Shown here one piece after another: positions 44,724-54,190 of a stretch of 64,000 nt of DNA; position 1 is the first letter of the stretch, and each line of letters starts with the position of its first letter. Under the pieces are notes generated by a model that saw only the letters and a program-made list of their open reading frames with translations, ran no database searches and was not told the origin of the DNA. The translations under genes were made by a program, and so were the position numbers. The stretch comes from Pseudomonadota bacterium (GTDB lineage: Bacteria; Desulfobacterota; Desulfobacteria; Desulfobacterales; Desulfolunaceae): contig JAHIRD010000159.1 in NCBI GenBank assembly GCA_018818835.1, forward strand, positions 1 through 64,000, read 5' to 3'.

Positions 44724-46696
44724 CTCCGGGAGAATTTTTAAACGAGTTCGGTGCCGTTGCCAATGCCCCCGGTGGGGTGCAGCGATTGCGGGAAATGATT
44801 TTGCAGTTGGCGGTTCAGGGGAAGTTGGTGGAGCAGAATCCGGAGGATGAACCGGCTAGTGAGTTATTGAAAAAAATCGAATCAAAAATAAAACTAATAG
44901 TTGAGAAAAAAGAAATTAATAAGCCAAAGCCTCTACCAAAGATCTCGGAGAACCTAATTCCCTGGAAAATTCCACAATCATGGAAGTGGACACGTCTGGG
45001 CGATGTTACATCCTATGCAGGTGCACAAAAAACAAATCCTTCTGATATTAATCCAGAAACATGGGTACTTGAGTTAGAAGATGTTGAAAAGATAACATCA
45101 AAAATTTTGAGAAAGGTTCAATTTAAAGATCGGATTTCAAAAAGTACCAAAAGTGTTTTCCAAAAAGGGGACGTTTTATATGGGAAACTTCGACCTTATT
45201 TAGATAAGGTTGTTGTTGCTGATGAAAACGGGGTTTGTACAACTGAAATGATCCCATTAAATGGATATGGGATTCTTAATAATGAATATATTCGTTGGTT
45301 CTTAAAATCTCCATGGTTTATTAAATATTCAAACAATTCAACACACGGTATGAATTTACCCCGATTGGGGACTGAAAAAGCGCGTAATGCCTATTTGTCG
45401 ATTCCACCCCTCGAAGAACAAAAACGAATCGTTGCCAAAGTGGATCAGCTCATGGCGCTCTGCGATCAGTTGGAAGCGCAGCAGCAGAAACGGTCAACGC
45501 TGGTGAAACACACCCGCATTTCAGCCCTTGAAGCCTTAGCCCATGCGCAAGGGGGTGACGAATTGCAGACCGCCTGGAAACGGGTGGAAGAGAATCTGTC
45601 CATGCTTTTTGAACATCCTGACGATGTGGAGGATTTGAAAAAGTGCGTGCTCCAGAATGCGGTGATGGGAAAACTCGTTGCTCAGAATCCCGATGACGAA
45701 CCCGCGAGTGAGCTGTTGAAAAAGATCGCCAAAGAGAAAGCAGAGCTGGCCCAAAAAGGGGAAATTAAGAAACCGTATACACTGTCACCAATCACAGATG
45801 CAGAGAAACCATTTAAGATCCCAAGAGGGTGGACAATTACTCGTTTTGTTTATTTGGCAAATGAGATTGCTACGGGTCCGTTTGGATCAATTATCCATAA
45901 AAGTGATTATATTGAAAATGGAGTACCTCTAATTAATCCTTCCCATATGATCAACTCAAAAATTGTTGAAAATATGTCTGTTTCAATATCAAAAAAAAAG
46001 GCTGTAGAATTAGAAGCTTACTCACTTAATGAGGGTGATATTGTAATGGCCCGCCGAGGAGAGATGGGAAGGTGTGCACTTGTAACAAAGCGCGAATCAG
46101 GTTGGCTTTGTGGCACTGGTAGTTTTGTTTTAAAATTTCATAAAACACTTTCAAGAGAATACATTTTATTATTATTTAGAACAGAATGGGTAAGGACATA
46201 CTTGGGTGGGAATTCTGTTGGGGCAACAATGACCAACCTAAACCATGGAATTCTAAATCGAATGCCAATTTTGTTACCTCCAATTGCAGAACAAAAACGA
46301 ATTGTTAAAAAAACACAATCCCTCTTATCTCTCTGCGACACCCTCCAGAAACAACTGGCAAAATCCCGCAAAGTGGCAGAACAATTAGCCCAATCCATCG
46401 TAGAGAGTATCACCGGAATGTCCACGGAGAAACAGGAACCCATGAAAGCACCAAAAACCGAACTGGTCAGCCGATTGAAACTGGCTAAAAAGCCGGGCAT
46501 GACAGATCATGCCCCCCTCAGTGCCATTCTCGTCAAAAACAACGATGAACTCTCCGCCAAAGCGCTCTGGAACAACTCCGGTCTTCCCATCGACGGGTTT
46601 TACAGACAGCTGAAAATCGAGATGGTCAAGGGCTGGATCGACGAGCCTGAGAAAGCAAAAATCCTGGAGGTGGATGGTCAGGGGAAATCACAATGA
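44720..46696 (+). CDS. hsdS: Type I restriction specificity subunit
   Basis: A 658-residue two-half specificity protein. Each half has a target recognition domain (about 75-240 and 370-530) followed by a conserved helical region (PLEEQKRIVAKVDQLMALCD and PIAEQKRIVKKTQSLLSLCD). The region leading into each half repeats too: QNPEDEPASELLKKI versus QNPDDEPASELLKKI. The recognition domains are visibly AT-rich compared with the conserved parts, a sign of domain swapping. An extra tail of about 90 residues after the second helical region is unusual. Start and stop overlap the neighbouring genes (ATGA at 44720, ATGA at 46693). Confidence 0.92.
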   Translation: MTPGEFLNEFGAVANAPGGVQRLREMILQLAVQGKLVEQNPEDEPASELLKKIESKIKLIVEKKEINKPKPLPKISENLIPWKIPQSWKWTRLGDVTSYAGAQKTNPSDINPETWVLELEDVEKITSKILRKVQFKDRISKSTKSVFQKGDVLYGKLRPYLDKVVVADENGVCTTEMIPLNGYGILNNEYIRWFLKSPWFIKYSNNSTHGMNLPRLGTEKARNAYLSIPPLEEQKRIVAKVDQLMALCDQLEAQQQKRSTLVKHTRISALEALAHAQGGDELQTAWKRVEENLSMLFEHPDDVEDLKKCVLQNAVMGKLVAQNPDDEPASELLKKIAKEKAELAQKGEIKKPYTLSPITDAEKPFKIPRGWTITRFVYLANEIATGPFGSIIHKSDYIENGVPLINPSHMINSKIVENMSVSISKKKAVELEAYSLNEGDIVMARRGEMGRCALVTKRESGWLCGTGSFVLKFHKTLSREYILLLFRTEWVRTYLGGNSVGATMTNLNHGILNRMPILLPPIAEQKRIVKKTQSLLSLCDTLQKQLAKSRKVAEQLAQSIVESITGMSTEKQEPMKAPKTELVSRLKLAKKPGMTDHAPLSAILVKNNDELSAKALWNNSGLPIDGFYRQLKIEMVKGWIDEPEKAKILEVDGQGKSQ

Positions 46697-48348
46697 GAAT
46701 CAACAGCCTGTATATCAAAGAGTTCCGCAACCTCCGGGAGTTCAGCATTGATTTCGTTTCGGAAGGGACGAATGCGGAAGGGACGAAGGTCACGTTTAAC
46801 AGCCACGCCATTATCGGCCAGAACGGCTCCGGCAAATCCAATCTTCTGGAAGCGATCATTATGATTTTCCGGGATCTGGATCTGAAAAACAAACCGCCGT
46901 TTGCCTATCGGATTTCGTATGAGATTCGGAACAATCATGTTGAGGTGGAAGCGGACGCCAATGAGACACCGGCAATCACGGTGAACGGAAAGAAAAGTTC
47001 GGCCACGGCGCTCAGTAAAGATGAAAACGGGCTTCTTCCTAAAAATGTCTTTGCCTACTACTCCGGAAAGAACGACCGCATTGAAGAGTTGTTTCATCGT
47101 CATCAAAAAAAGTTTTACGATGACCTGCTGAGTGATGAAACCATGCCCCTGCGTCGCCTTTTCCTCTGCCGGAATGTCCATTCCCAGTTTGTCCTTTTGG
47201 CCTATCTTATCGATAACGACCCCGAGGTGAAACGCGTCCTGTCGGATCTGGGCATTGAGGATCTGGAATCGGTACTTTTTTCACTCAAACGCCCCTACTG
47301 GTTTGGCAGCAACCCCTCAGAAGCAATCATAAAAAACGGGGATAACCGATTCTGGTACGCCCGGGGGAAGGTCCGCGATTTTCTTGATAAACTCTGGCAA
47401 TACGCAGTTGCCCCCATTGACTGTGAAGAATCCCGGACCGTTGATTTCCGCGACCGGAAAGAAAAATTCGAACTGCTCTACCTCTTCCTTCCGGATGAAA
47501 ACGCCCTGCATGGCCTGGCAAACTCATTTGCAGATGAGGCAACAACCGAACCGACAGCGGTCACTTTCTTCAAATACCTTGAGAGCACATATATCTCAGA
47601 CTTGATTGACGAAGTCAGAATCAAGGTGAAACATAAAAACACCGAAGGTGACATCTCCTTTCGAGAACTGTCTGAAGGTGAACAGCAACTGTTAACCGTT
47701 CTTGGCCTGATGCGCCTGACCAAAGAAGAAGAAACCCTCTTTTTGCTTGATGAACCGGATACACACCTCAACCCCATCTGGAAACTCCGCTACTTCGATG
47801 ATATCAAAAACGTCATTGGAAAAGACTCCTCATCTCAGATCATCATTACAACCCACGATCCCCTGATGATCGGAAGCCTGAAAAAAGAACAGGTCCGTAT
47901 CCTGAATCGAGACGATGGGTTTGTTGTGGCGAATGAACCCAGTGAAGATCCCCAAGGGATGGGCGTATCCGGGTTGTTGAAAAGTGATATGTTTGGTCTG
48001 CGCTCGACCCTTGATAATCCGACCCAGGAGCTGTTGAAAGAAAGAAACAGTTTGGTTGCTAAAGCGGGAAAAGAAACATTACCCCCCACCGAAAGAGCCC
48101 GGTTGGAAAAATTGCGGGTTCATCTGGATGATCTTGGTTTTATGTATGAAAGCAGAGATCCCATGTATCAACTTTTTATTGAGAAAATGTATGAAGCCCG
48201 AAGTGTGCCTCTTGAAGATATGTTTTCAAAAGCCGAGCTGGACGAACAGGAAAAACTCGCAGAGAAGATCCTGAAAGAGATGGTCAAGCAGGATAAACAG
48301 AGTCAGATTTCAGAGATAGCTAAAAACCTGAATATTGATGAGGCGTAA
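46693..48348 (+). CDS. Restriction-associated AAA ATPase (PtuA/Septu-like)
   Basis: A 551-residue ABC/SMC-like AAA ATPase. Walker A GQNGSGKSN (about 41) is near the N-terminus. The signature LSEGEQQL (about 326), Walker B LFLLDEPDTHLNP (about 351) and a His switch TTHDPL lie in the second half, with a long insert between. It overlaps hsdS by ATGA and the HNH gene by a shared A. The AAA plus HNH gene pair matches the Septu (PtuA-PtuB) and retron-effector arrangement; an Rlo-type ORF linked to a type I system is the alternative. Expected to sense phage and license the nuclease (inference). Confidence 0.83.
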   Translation: MRINSLYIKEFRNLREFSIDFVSEGTNAEGTKVTFNSHAIIGQNGSGKSNLLEAIIMIFRDLDLKNKPPFAYRISYEIRNNHVEVEADANETPAITVNGKKSSATALSKDENGLLPKNVFAYYSGKNDRIEELFHRHQKKFYDDLLSDETMPLRRLFLCRNVHSQFVLLAYLIDNDPEVKRVLSDLGIEDLESVLFSLKRPYWFGSNPSEAIIKNGDNRFWYARGKVRDFLDKLWQYAVAPIDCEESRTVDFRDRKEKFELLYLFLPDENALHGLANSFADEATTEPTAVTFFKYLESTYISDLIDEVRIKVKHKNTEGDISFRELSEGEQQLLTVLGLMRLTKEEETLFLLDEPDTHLNPIWKLRYFDDIKNVIGKDSSSQIIITTHDPLMIGSLKKEQVRILNRDDGFVVANEPSEDPQGMGVSGLLKSDMFGLRSTLDNPTQELLKERNSLVAKAGKETLPPTERARLEKLRVHLDDLGFMYESRDPMYQLFIEKMYEARSVPLEDMFSKAELDEQEKLAEKILKEMVKQDKQSQISEIAKNLNIDEA

Positions 48349-49166
48349 TGCGGAAAGTCGTGATTACCGGAACTCCACCCCAGGACTGGATTGACAAGGC
48401 AAATGAGCTTACAGCGCAGCTCAGAAAAGCCCCTGACTCAAAAGCACGAAATCAGATTCTGGCAGATAACGACGGTTTCTGGCGGGATGACAGGATTCGT
48501 GAATGGTTATTGAAACAGTTTGCCAACAAGTGCTGGTACACTGAAGCTGAAGAGTCGGTTTCTTCGTATCACGTGGATCATTTCCGCCCCAAAGGCCGAA
48601 TCACCAATCCGGATAAATCCAGAGAAGATGGGTATTGGTGGTTAACGTTTAACTGGGAAAACTATGTCATCGCCGGACAATTGATCAACACGAAAAAAAA
48701 TGATGTATTCCCCTTATTCGACTTGCCCCGCGCCCACGTAAGCTGGAGCGCAGCACAGCTTGACACAGAAGCAATCATTCTGATTGACCCGAAAACGGAT
48801 GAGGCCAGACTTATTTCGTTTGAAATGGACGAAGAAGACTGCTGCACGGCGGTTCCGGCGGGTGGGATTGATGGCGATGACCTGCTGAAAGCTGAAAATA
48901 CAATTGAGATTCTGGGGCTAAACCGACTTTCCCGTCTTAATAGCAAGCGCGGTAAAAAATGGCGTGACTGCAAAATGGCGATAGCTGATTTTCAAGGCGC
49001 TGCTTCCACAGCAGAGTTCCGACACCAAAAAAAGGTGTTGCGTGCTGCTGCTGTCTCCAAGTTACAGAATTATATAAAATACGAATCTGAATTCTCCTCT
49101 GTTGCAGAGGCGTGTATCCGAAAATGCGCACCTGAGCCGTTAGTCGCACAGGTATTTAACTCTTAA
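48348..49166 (+). CDS. HNH-type nuclease, PtuB-like candidate
   Basis: A 272-residue protein with the ββα-metal core HVDHFRPKGR (about 76-85) typical of PtuB/TIGR02646 HNH nucleases. In that family a CxYC-type zinc pair usually comes before the core; here the place is occupied by KCWYTEAEE, with only one Cys. The catalytic His-Asp-His are kept. It overlaps the ATPase gene at 48348 (TAATG), implying paired expression and probably a complex. Remaining Cys residues (EEDCC, RKCAPE) are too distant to be obvious ligands. Confidence 0.75.
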   Translation: MRKVVITGTPPQDWIDKANELTAQLRKAPDSKARNQILADNDGFWRDDRIREWLLKQFANKCWYTEAEESVSSYHVDHFRPKGRITNPDKSREDGYWWLTFNWENYVIAGQLINTKKNDVFPLFDLPRAHVSWSAAQLDTEAIILIDPKTDEARLISFEMDEEDCCTAVPAGGIDGDDLLKAENTIEILGLNRLSRLNSKRGKKWRDCKMAIADFQGAASTAEFRHQKKVLRAAAVSKLQNYIKYESEFSSVAEACIRKCAPEPLVAQVFNS

Positions 49167-49244
49167 CATTTAAGAATAATTTTTTTTATCGATGCTCAAA
49201 TTGAAGGTTTTTTCATAAAAATATGAAAATCAGGAGAATTAACA

Positions 49245-51584
49245 GTGAGTCGATTTTGTGGTGACCATGATGTAACTGCCGTTTTAGAAGCTGCTGACCA
49301 TTGGCGGAAGTCTTGCCTTGAAAAGGATGGCTCCGTTTTTCTTGAAGAAGACCTATGGAAATTAAATCATTTTGAAACTTTGAATGAGCTTGTCGTACAA
49401 AATCCTGATGTGGGTGACAGGAATTTTTTCGAAAAACTGGAATCACAACTGGAGACTGCTGATGAAGCTGTTAAAAAACTCGCTGCTGAAATGCTTTGGG
49501 TCAAGTTTCTTTGTTCAAGCAATATCCAACCATCGAAAAAACGTGAAGGTATTCAAACGATTTGGAGCTGGACTAAGGATAAGCTTTCTGAAAATTTAAT
49601 CTGGCTGAACGATGGAACCTTTAGAGGCGTCGGTAGCTCTGGCACTGGGTATAATACGAATCGGGGAAGAGAGTTTCAGTATTTTATTCGTCTAATGGTC
49701 GCATTTAAATCTTTAGATGTGTCTATACGTCAAAGCCTGATGAATAATGCCCTTGATATGTCAAAATGGCTTGAAAATATACCTGAGAATGATTCAAGAC
49801 AATTTCGGCATATGTTTTTATTTCTTCTTTTCCCGGATGAGTGTGAACGCATATTTGGGGGTACCGATAGAAAAAAAATAATCCAATCATTCACAGATAT
49901 GTCGAAATCAGAGGTGGATAAGCTATCAGCCAAAGAAGTCGATTTACATCTCAAAGAAATAAGGCAAAAAAATGAGGCCATACATAAAACCAAAAATCTT
50001 GATTTTTATACAAGTCCCTTACAAGACGAGTGGAATGGGGGGAAAAAGAGTCCCACAAAAACGGACAGACTTCTTAAGTCTCTTGAACAAGAAATGAACA
50101 AACTAAAAAACTGCCATGATTTAAACACAATTCTTTATGGTCCACCAGGTACCGGAAAAACATACAACACTGTAAATAAAGCCCTTGAAATCTGTGGTGT
50201 AGAGATCGAAGGCCTTGATCGAACTGAAATCAAAGAACGGTTTGACGAATTGATGGAAGCGGGACAAATCGTCTTTACGACATTCCACCAAAGCATGACC
50301 TACGAAGACTTTATAGAAGGAATCAAACCGAACATTGCCAGTGAGGAGGAGTCGGTTACCTATAAAATAAATGAGGGGATCTTTTATAGACTTGCAATCG
50401 AGGCATCCTTTTCTATTGTTGAAAAAAGTCAGAGCCATTCAGCTAAAGATGTTCTCGATTTTTCATCTGCTTATGACAGTTATATTGAAATCGTATCAGA
50501 TCGTCTGGAAAAATCAGAGGATGTTGATCTGAAAACAAAGTCTGGCGGCACTATTTATATCGACAGTATTTCCGACCATGGGAATATCAGTATTAAACAT
50601 TCCGGGAAAGAAAAAACATATATCGTATCAAAGACACGACTGACAAAACTAAACAGTGCAATTGATGATCTGGAAGGCGTTACCAACATTAACGATACAA
50701 TCAGATCCATTATTGGTGGTTGTAACTCCTCTGCATACTGGGCGGTTTTAAATGAAATCAGAAAGAAAAAGCCCCAGCAAGACAATCATAATCAGCGACC
50801 TGAAAAGATCAGTTTTAACGATAAAAAGGAAGCCGTTAAATCTTTTCTAAAACAGGATTATCAAGGAATTACAGGCAGGCCGTATGTACTGATCATCGAC
50901 GAAATAAACCGAGGCAATATCTCCGAAATATTTGGCGAACTGATCACACTGATTGAGGAAGACAAGCGACTGGGTCGTGAAGAGGCGATCGAAGTGACGC
51001 TTCCCTACAGCAAAGAAAAATTCGGGGTGCCGTCCAATCTGTTCATTATCGGGACAATGAATACCGCAGACAGAAGTATTGAAGCCCTTGATACAGCGTT
51101 AAGGAGACGATTCAGTTTTATTGAAATGCTTCCTGACTCTGATTTGATAAAAACAGAAGGAAAATTAAAGGATTCTGACGGGAAAATTGATGAGCTGGAT
51201 TTACCTGAAGTATTAAATACGATTAACCTTCGTATAGAAAAACTCCTGGATCATGATCATGCCATCGGCCACAGTTATTTTTTGTCTATTGAGAATCTGA
51301 ATGATCTCAAGACGGTGTTTCACAATAAACTCATTCCCCTTCTTCAGGAATACTTTTTCGGTGATATTGGCAAAATAGGTCTGGTTATCGGTAAAGGTTT
51401 CTTTGAAGATAAGAAAGACGAGCAGAAGGACGGCACTGATTTTTTTGCGGATTTCGGTGATTATGATACTGGAATTTTCATGGAGAAGAAGATCTATCAC
51501 TTGGTAAATGTCGAAAAACTGTCGGATGATAAATTCAGAGAAGCCCTTAAAAACCTGCTGAATAAAAAGTCCGGTGACGAATGA
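49245..51584 (+). CDS. mcrB: McrB-like AAA+ GTPase
   Basis: A 779-residue McrB-type motor. The N-terminal half (about 1-290) is a non-canonical recognition domain that I do not recognise, unlike the EcoK McrB DNA-binding domain. The AAA+ core carries Walker A LYGPPGTGKTYN (about 298), FHQSMTYEDFIEG, Walker B VLIIDEINRGN (about 551) and the McrB hallmark MNTADRSIEALDTALRRRF. A GTG start follows an AGGAG site. The stop overlaps mcrC (ATGA). Type IV restriction of modified DNA is expected; the modification recognised is unknown. Confidence 0.9.
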   Translation: MSRFCGDHDVTAVLEAADHWRKSCLEKDGSVFLEEDLWKLNHFETLNELVVQNPDVGDRNFFEKLESQLETADEAVKKLAAEMLWVKFLCSSNIQPSKKREGIQTIWSWTKDKLSENLIWLNDGTFRGVGSSGTGYNTNRGREFQYFIRLMVAFKSLDVSIRQSLMNNALDMSKWLENIPENDSRQFRHMFLFLLFPDECERIFGGTDRKKIIQSFTDMSKSEVDKLSAKEVDLHLKEIRQKNEAIHKTKNLDFYTSPLQDEWNGGKKSPTKTDRLLKSLEQEMNKLKNCHDLNTILYGPPGTGKTYNTVNKALEICGVEIEGLDRTEIKERFDELMEAGQIVFTTFHQSMTYEDFIEGIKPNIASEEESVTYKINEGIFYRLAIEASFSIVEKSQSHSAKDVLDFSSAYDSYIEIVSDRLEKSEDVDLKTKSGGTIYIDSISDHGNISIKHSGKEKTYIVSKTRLTKLNSAIDDLEGVTNINDTIRSIIGGCNSSAYWAVLNEIRKKKPQQDNHNQRPEKISFNDKKEAVKSFLKQDYQGITGRPYVLIIDEINRGNISEIFGELITLIEEDKRLGREEAIEVTLPYSKEKFGVPSNLFIIGTMNTADRSIEALDTALRRRFSFIEMLPDSDLIKTEGKLKDSDGKIDELDLPEVLNTINLRIEKLLDHDHAIGHSYFLSIENLNDLKTVFHNKLIPLLQEYFFGDIGKIGLVIGKGFFEDKKDEQKDGTDFFADFGDYDTGIFMEKKIYHLVNVEKLSDDKFREALKNLLNKKSGDE

Positions 51585-52843
51585 TCAGAAAGAACATTAT
51601 CACAGTTTTTGAGCATGAAAGCCTGAAGGTTACCGACGAAAGGCTTTCGCAATCCCAGCTTGAAAGCCTTCAGGCGTTTTATGGTGAAAAAGGGGTTCCC
51701 TACTTTTCCCTGATCCACAAAGGGATTAAGTTCAATTCTTATGTTGGCGTGATTCAGGTCGGACAGACAACCATCGAGATTCTCCCCAAGGCAGACGGCT
51801 TTAGTGACGAGACCCATTGGCGTGATGCCTTGATTGGAATGATCAAGGCTGTGGGTTTGTTTAAAATCAATGTGCCAACATACAGTTCGTTAAAGCTCAA
51901 ACCCAATTCCATTCTCGACCTGTATTTTGAGTTGTTTATCAACCAGGTCGAATACCTGCTCCATACAGGCCTTGTGAAAAAATATAGAAAAGTCGAAGGC
52001 AACAAGGATTCATTAAAAGGCCGGATCAAATTTAACACGCATATACCCAAGAATATCGTCCACAAAGAAAGATTCTATGTTTGCCACTCGGTGTATGACA
52101 ACCACCATCAGCTTCACTGTATACTATTCAAAGCCATACAATTATTAAAACGAATCAATACAAACCCTTCGTTATCAAACCGCTTAGGCACGTTATGCCT
52201 CAATTTCCCTGAAATGCCCGACATCAAAGTCACGGAATCCCTCTTTTCAAAAACACACTTCAACAAAAAAACTGAAAAATACCGGACAGCGATAGACATC
52301 GCACAACTGCTTTTATTAAATTTTCACCCTGATATTAAACGAGGGCAAAATCACGTTCTTGCTTTAATGTTTGATATGAACGTGCTTTGGGAAAAATTCG
52401 TTTATGTCAGCTTACGAAAACACAAAAGCCCTGATGCAACGATTAAAGCCCAAAACACCAAAAGCTTTTGGAAGCATGAAAACGGGAGACGAATAAACAT
52501 CAGGCCGGATATCGTTATGGATCAAAACACAGAAAATTGTGTTGTGTTGGACACGAAATGGAAGAATTTATCGGGCTCCTATCCCTCGATAGAAGATTTA
52601 CGGCAGATGTTTGTGTATATGAAATATTACGACACCAGACGTGTGGCCGTAATCTATCCTGGAGCAGACTATTTAAATGTGTCAGGTTGTTATTCTAAGG
52701 AAAGCCCAACTGAAATTGGTGATTTGAATTGTTGTTTAATTTCTCTTCCGGTAAACCCTGATATCAAATTATGGCAACGATCAATTCATGCTACTGTTTC
52801 AGAATGGAAAAATTCCGGTTCCCTTCAATTAGCCGAAATATAA
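51581..52843 (+). CDS. mcrC: McrC-like nuclease subunit
   Basis: A 420-residue McrBC partner. The N-terminal beta domain (IQVGQTTIEILPKAD) and the helical middle are typical. The PD-(D/E)xK nuclease is at NIRPDIVMDQNTENCVVLDT followed by KWK (PD...DxK). The gene overlaps mcrB by 4 bp and ends the defence block. McrC stimulates GTP hydrolysis by McrB and cuts DNA. Confidence 0.9.
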   Translation: MIRKNIITVFEHESLKVTDERLSQSQLESLQAFYGEKGVPYFSLIHKGIKFNSYVGVIQVGQTTIEILPKADGFSDETHWRDALIGMIKAVGLFKINVPTYSSLKLKPNSILDLYFELFINQVEYLLHTGLVKKYRKVEGNKDSLKGRIKFNTHIPKNIVHKERFYVCHSVYDNHHQLHCILFKAIQLLKRINTNPSLSNRLGTLCLNFPEMPDIKVTESLFSKTHFNKKTEKYRTAIDIAQLLLLNFHPDIKRGQNHVLALMFDMNVLWEKFVYVSLRKHKSPDATIKAQNTKSFWKHENGRRINIRPDIVMDQNTENCVVLDTKWKNLSGSYPSIEDLRQMFVYMKYYDTRRVAVIYPGADYLNVSGCYSKESPTEIGDLNCCLISLPVNPDIKLWQRSIHATVSEWKNSGSLQLAEI

Positions 52844-53120
52844 TCAAATCCAATATTTTTAATACGAATAATAAATACAAATAAACAATTCTATCCGGAT
52901 GAGCCGCAAATAAAGACACCAAAAAGTGTCTCAAAAACAGCAAACCTGACCACATCTGATGATTCTCTGATTATCATGGATGTACTGCGGTTTAGGGCCA
53001 CGGAATTACGGAATTACTGCGGAATTATTGGGGCTGAATTCAGGTTTAATTTTAGACTTGAAACCAACCATATTATGGCCTATATTAAATATCAAAAACA
53101 TTTTAACTCAGGTGAAATCC

Positions 53121-53384
53121 ATGAAACACATTAATATTTCAGAAGATATTATTTCGTTATCGGAATTCAAAAACAAAGCCTCCAAGATGCTCCACAATGT
53201 TCAGACATCTCACCGCCCACTTGTTATTACCCAAAATGGCAAGGCCGCAGCTGTGTTGATCTCTCCGTCTGATTTTGACCATCTGACTGAACAGACTCGA
53301 TTCATGGAGGCCGTCCAAAAAGGCCTGGATGATGTCCACCATGGACGGATCATATCAGATGATGATCTGGACAATGAAATATGA
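53121..53384 (+). CDS. Phd/YefM-family antitoxin
   Basis: An 87-residue antitoxin with the Phd/YefM fold: SLSEFKNKASKMLHNVQTSH, then PLVITQNGKAAAVLISPSDF, and an acidic tail that would bind the toxin. ATG 53121 is chosen with AGGTG upstream; the longer open frame is not family-like. It overlaps the start of a truncated ParE-like gene by 4 bp. Confidence 0.85.
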   Translation: MKHINISEDIISLSEFKNKASKMLHNVQTSHRPLVITQNGKAAAVLISPSDFDHLTEQTRFMEAVQKGLDDVHHGRIISDDDLDNEI

Positions 53385-53572
53385 ACCTCTTTTGGACTGA
53401 AACGGCCAAAGAGGATTTACGTGCCATCAAGTATTATATTTCCCAAGACAATCCGGCGGCCGCAAAGCAGTGGATTGAACGTTTGAAAGCCACCGTCTTT
53501 TTCCTGAGGAAAGCATTAAATCCTGAATATTGTAAGCCAGTTGAATTGTGTGCTTCCGGCAAACATGCATAG
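53381..53572 (+). pseudogene. Truncated ParE/RelE-family toxin
   Basis: The first 37 residues (MNLFWTETAKEDLRAIKYYI, then SQDNPAAAKQWIERLKA) are typical ParE/RelE. The remaining 26 are not, and the protein ends at 63 residues instead of about 95. The core beta sheet with the active residues is missing, so it is almost surely inactive. Probable deletion joined it to unrelated sequence just before the next antitoxin. Confidence 0.75.
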
Positions 53573-53630
53573 ATCAAAAAATAGACATAAGATCCAACAT
53601 GGTAATATCAGGAACTATGGAGGGATTATT

Positions 53631-53903
53631 ATGACAACATCCGTTAAGCTGGATGAAGAGTTAAAAAACAAAGTCCAGCATCTTGCCGACTTAAGGAACC
53701 GTTCTCCGCATTGGATCATGTGCGAAGCCATTCGCGATTACATAGATCGCGAAGAAGCCAAGGAACATTTTAAAGAAGAAGCTTTGGCGTCCTGGAAATC
53801 TTATAAGGAAACCGGTCGGTATCTGACTGGGCAGGAAGTGCGTGACTGGTTACAAACATGGGGGACAGATAAAGAATCAGAGATACCTCAATGCCACGAT
53901 TAA
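53631..53903 (+). CDS. Ribbon-helix-helix antitoxin (CopG/ParD-like)
   Basis: A 90-residue protein: N-terminal RHH DNA-binding motif (TSVKLDEELKNKVQHLAD, HWIMCEAIRDYIDREE) and a C-terminal tail with an antitoxin-like helix (VRDWLQTWG). ATG 53631 has a GGAGG site. Its stop overlaps the start of a frameshifted ParE-type toxin (ATG 53891). Confidence 0.85.
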   Translation: MTTSVKLDEELKNKVQHLADLRNRSPHWIMCEAIRDYIDREEAKEHFKEEALASWKSYKETGRYLTGQEVRDWLQTWGTDKESEIPQCHD

Positions 53904-54055
53904 TTATCACGAAAGGTGCCACCCGGGGGGTTGGAGAACTGCCATCAATTTCTTTTTGAAAAAAATCCACACGCCGCACAAAAAACCGCTCAAACGATTG
54001 AACAATATTTTTCTCTATTGGAGACTGGAAATTCTCATTTTAAGTGTCAAAACAG
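53891..54055 (+). pseudogene. Frameshifted ParE-family toxin
   Basis: From ATG 53891 the frame gives MPRLIITKGATRG and then stops at codon 23. After a run of six G (53925-53930) the neighbouring frame continues as ENCHQFLFEKNPHAAQKTAQ and TIEQYFSLLET, typical of ParE/RelE. One G fewer would restore a single frame through this region. After LLET the homology ends at repeated TTCTCATTTT sequences, so the C-terminal half is lost. A homopolymer sequencing error could explain the frameshift but not the truncation. Confidence 0.8.
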
Positions 54056-54104
54056 TTGGTTTTTCTCATTTTAAATGTCAAATAAATTCTCATTTTCGTG
54101 TCAA
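54032..54104. repeat. Three direct repeats resembling an IS21-type end
   Basis: TTCTCATTTTAAGTGTCAA (54032-54050), TTCTCATTTTAAATGTCAA (54063-54081) and TTCTCATTTTCGTGTCAA (54087-54104) are spaced 31 and 24 bases apart. Multiple short terminal repeats of this kind occur at ends of IS21-family elements. No transposase is present, and the ParE homology stops at the first copy. Confidence 0.55.
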
Positions 54105-54190
54105 GAATGCAAGAATCATCAATGATTTCAGCAAATGTATTCTCACGTTAAACGCCGACCCACATTTTTTGTTTTATCATTGTTAGGAAT

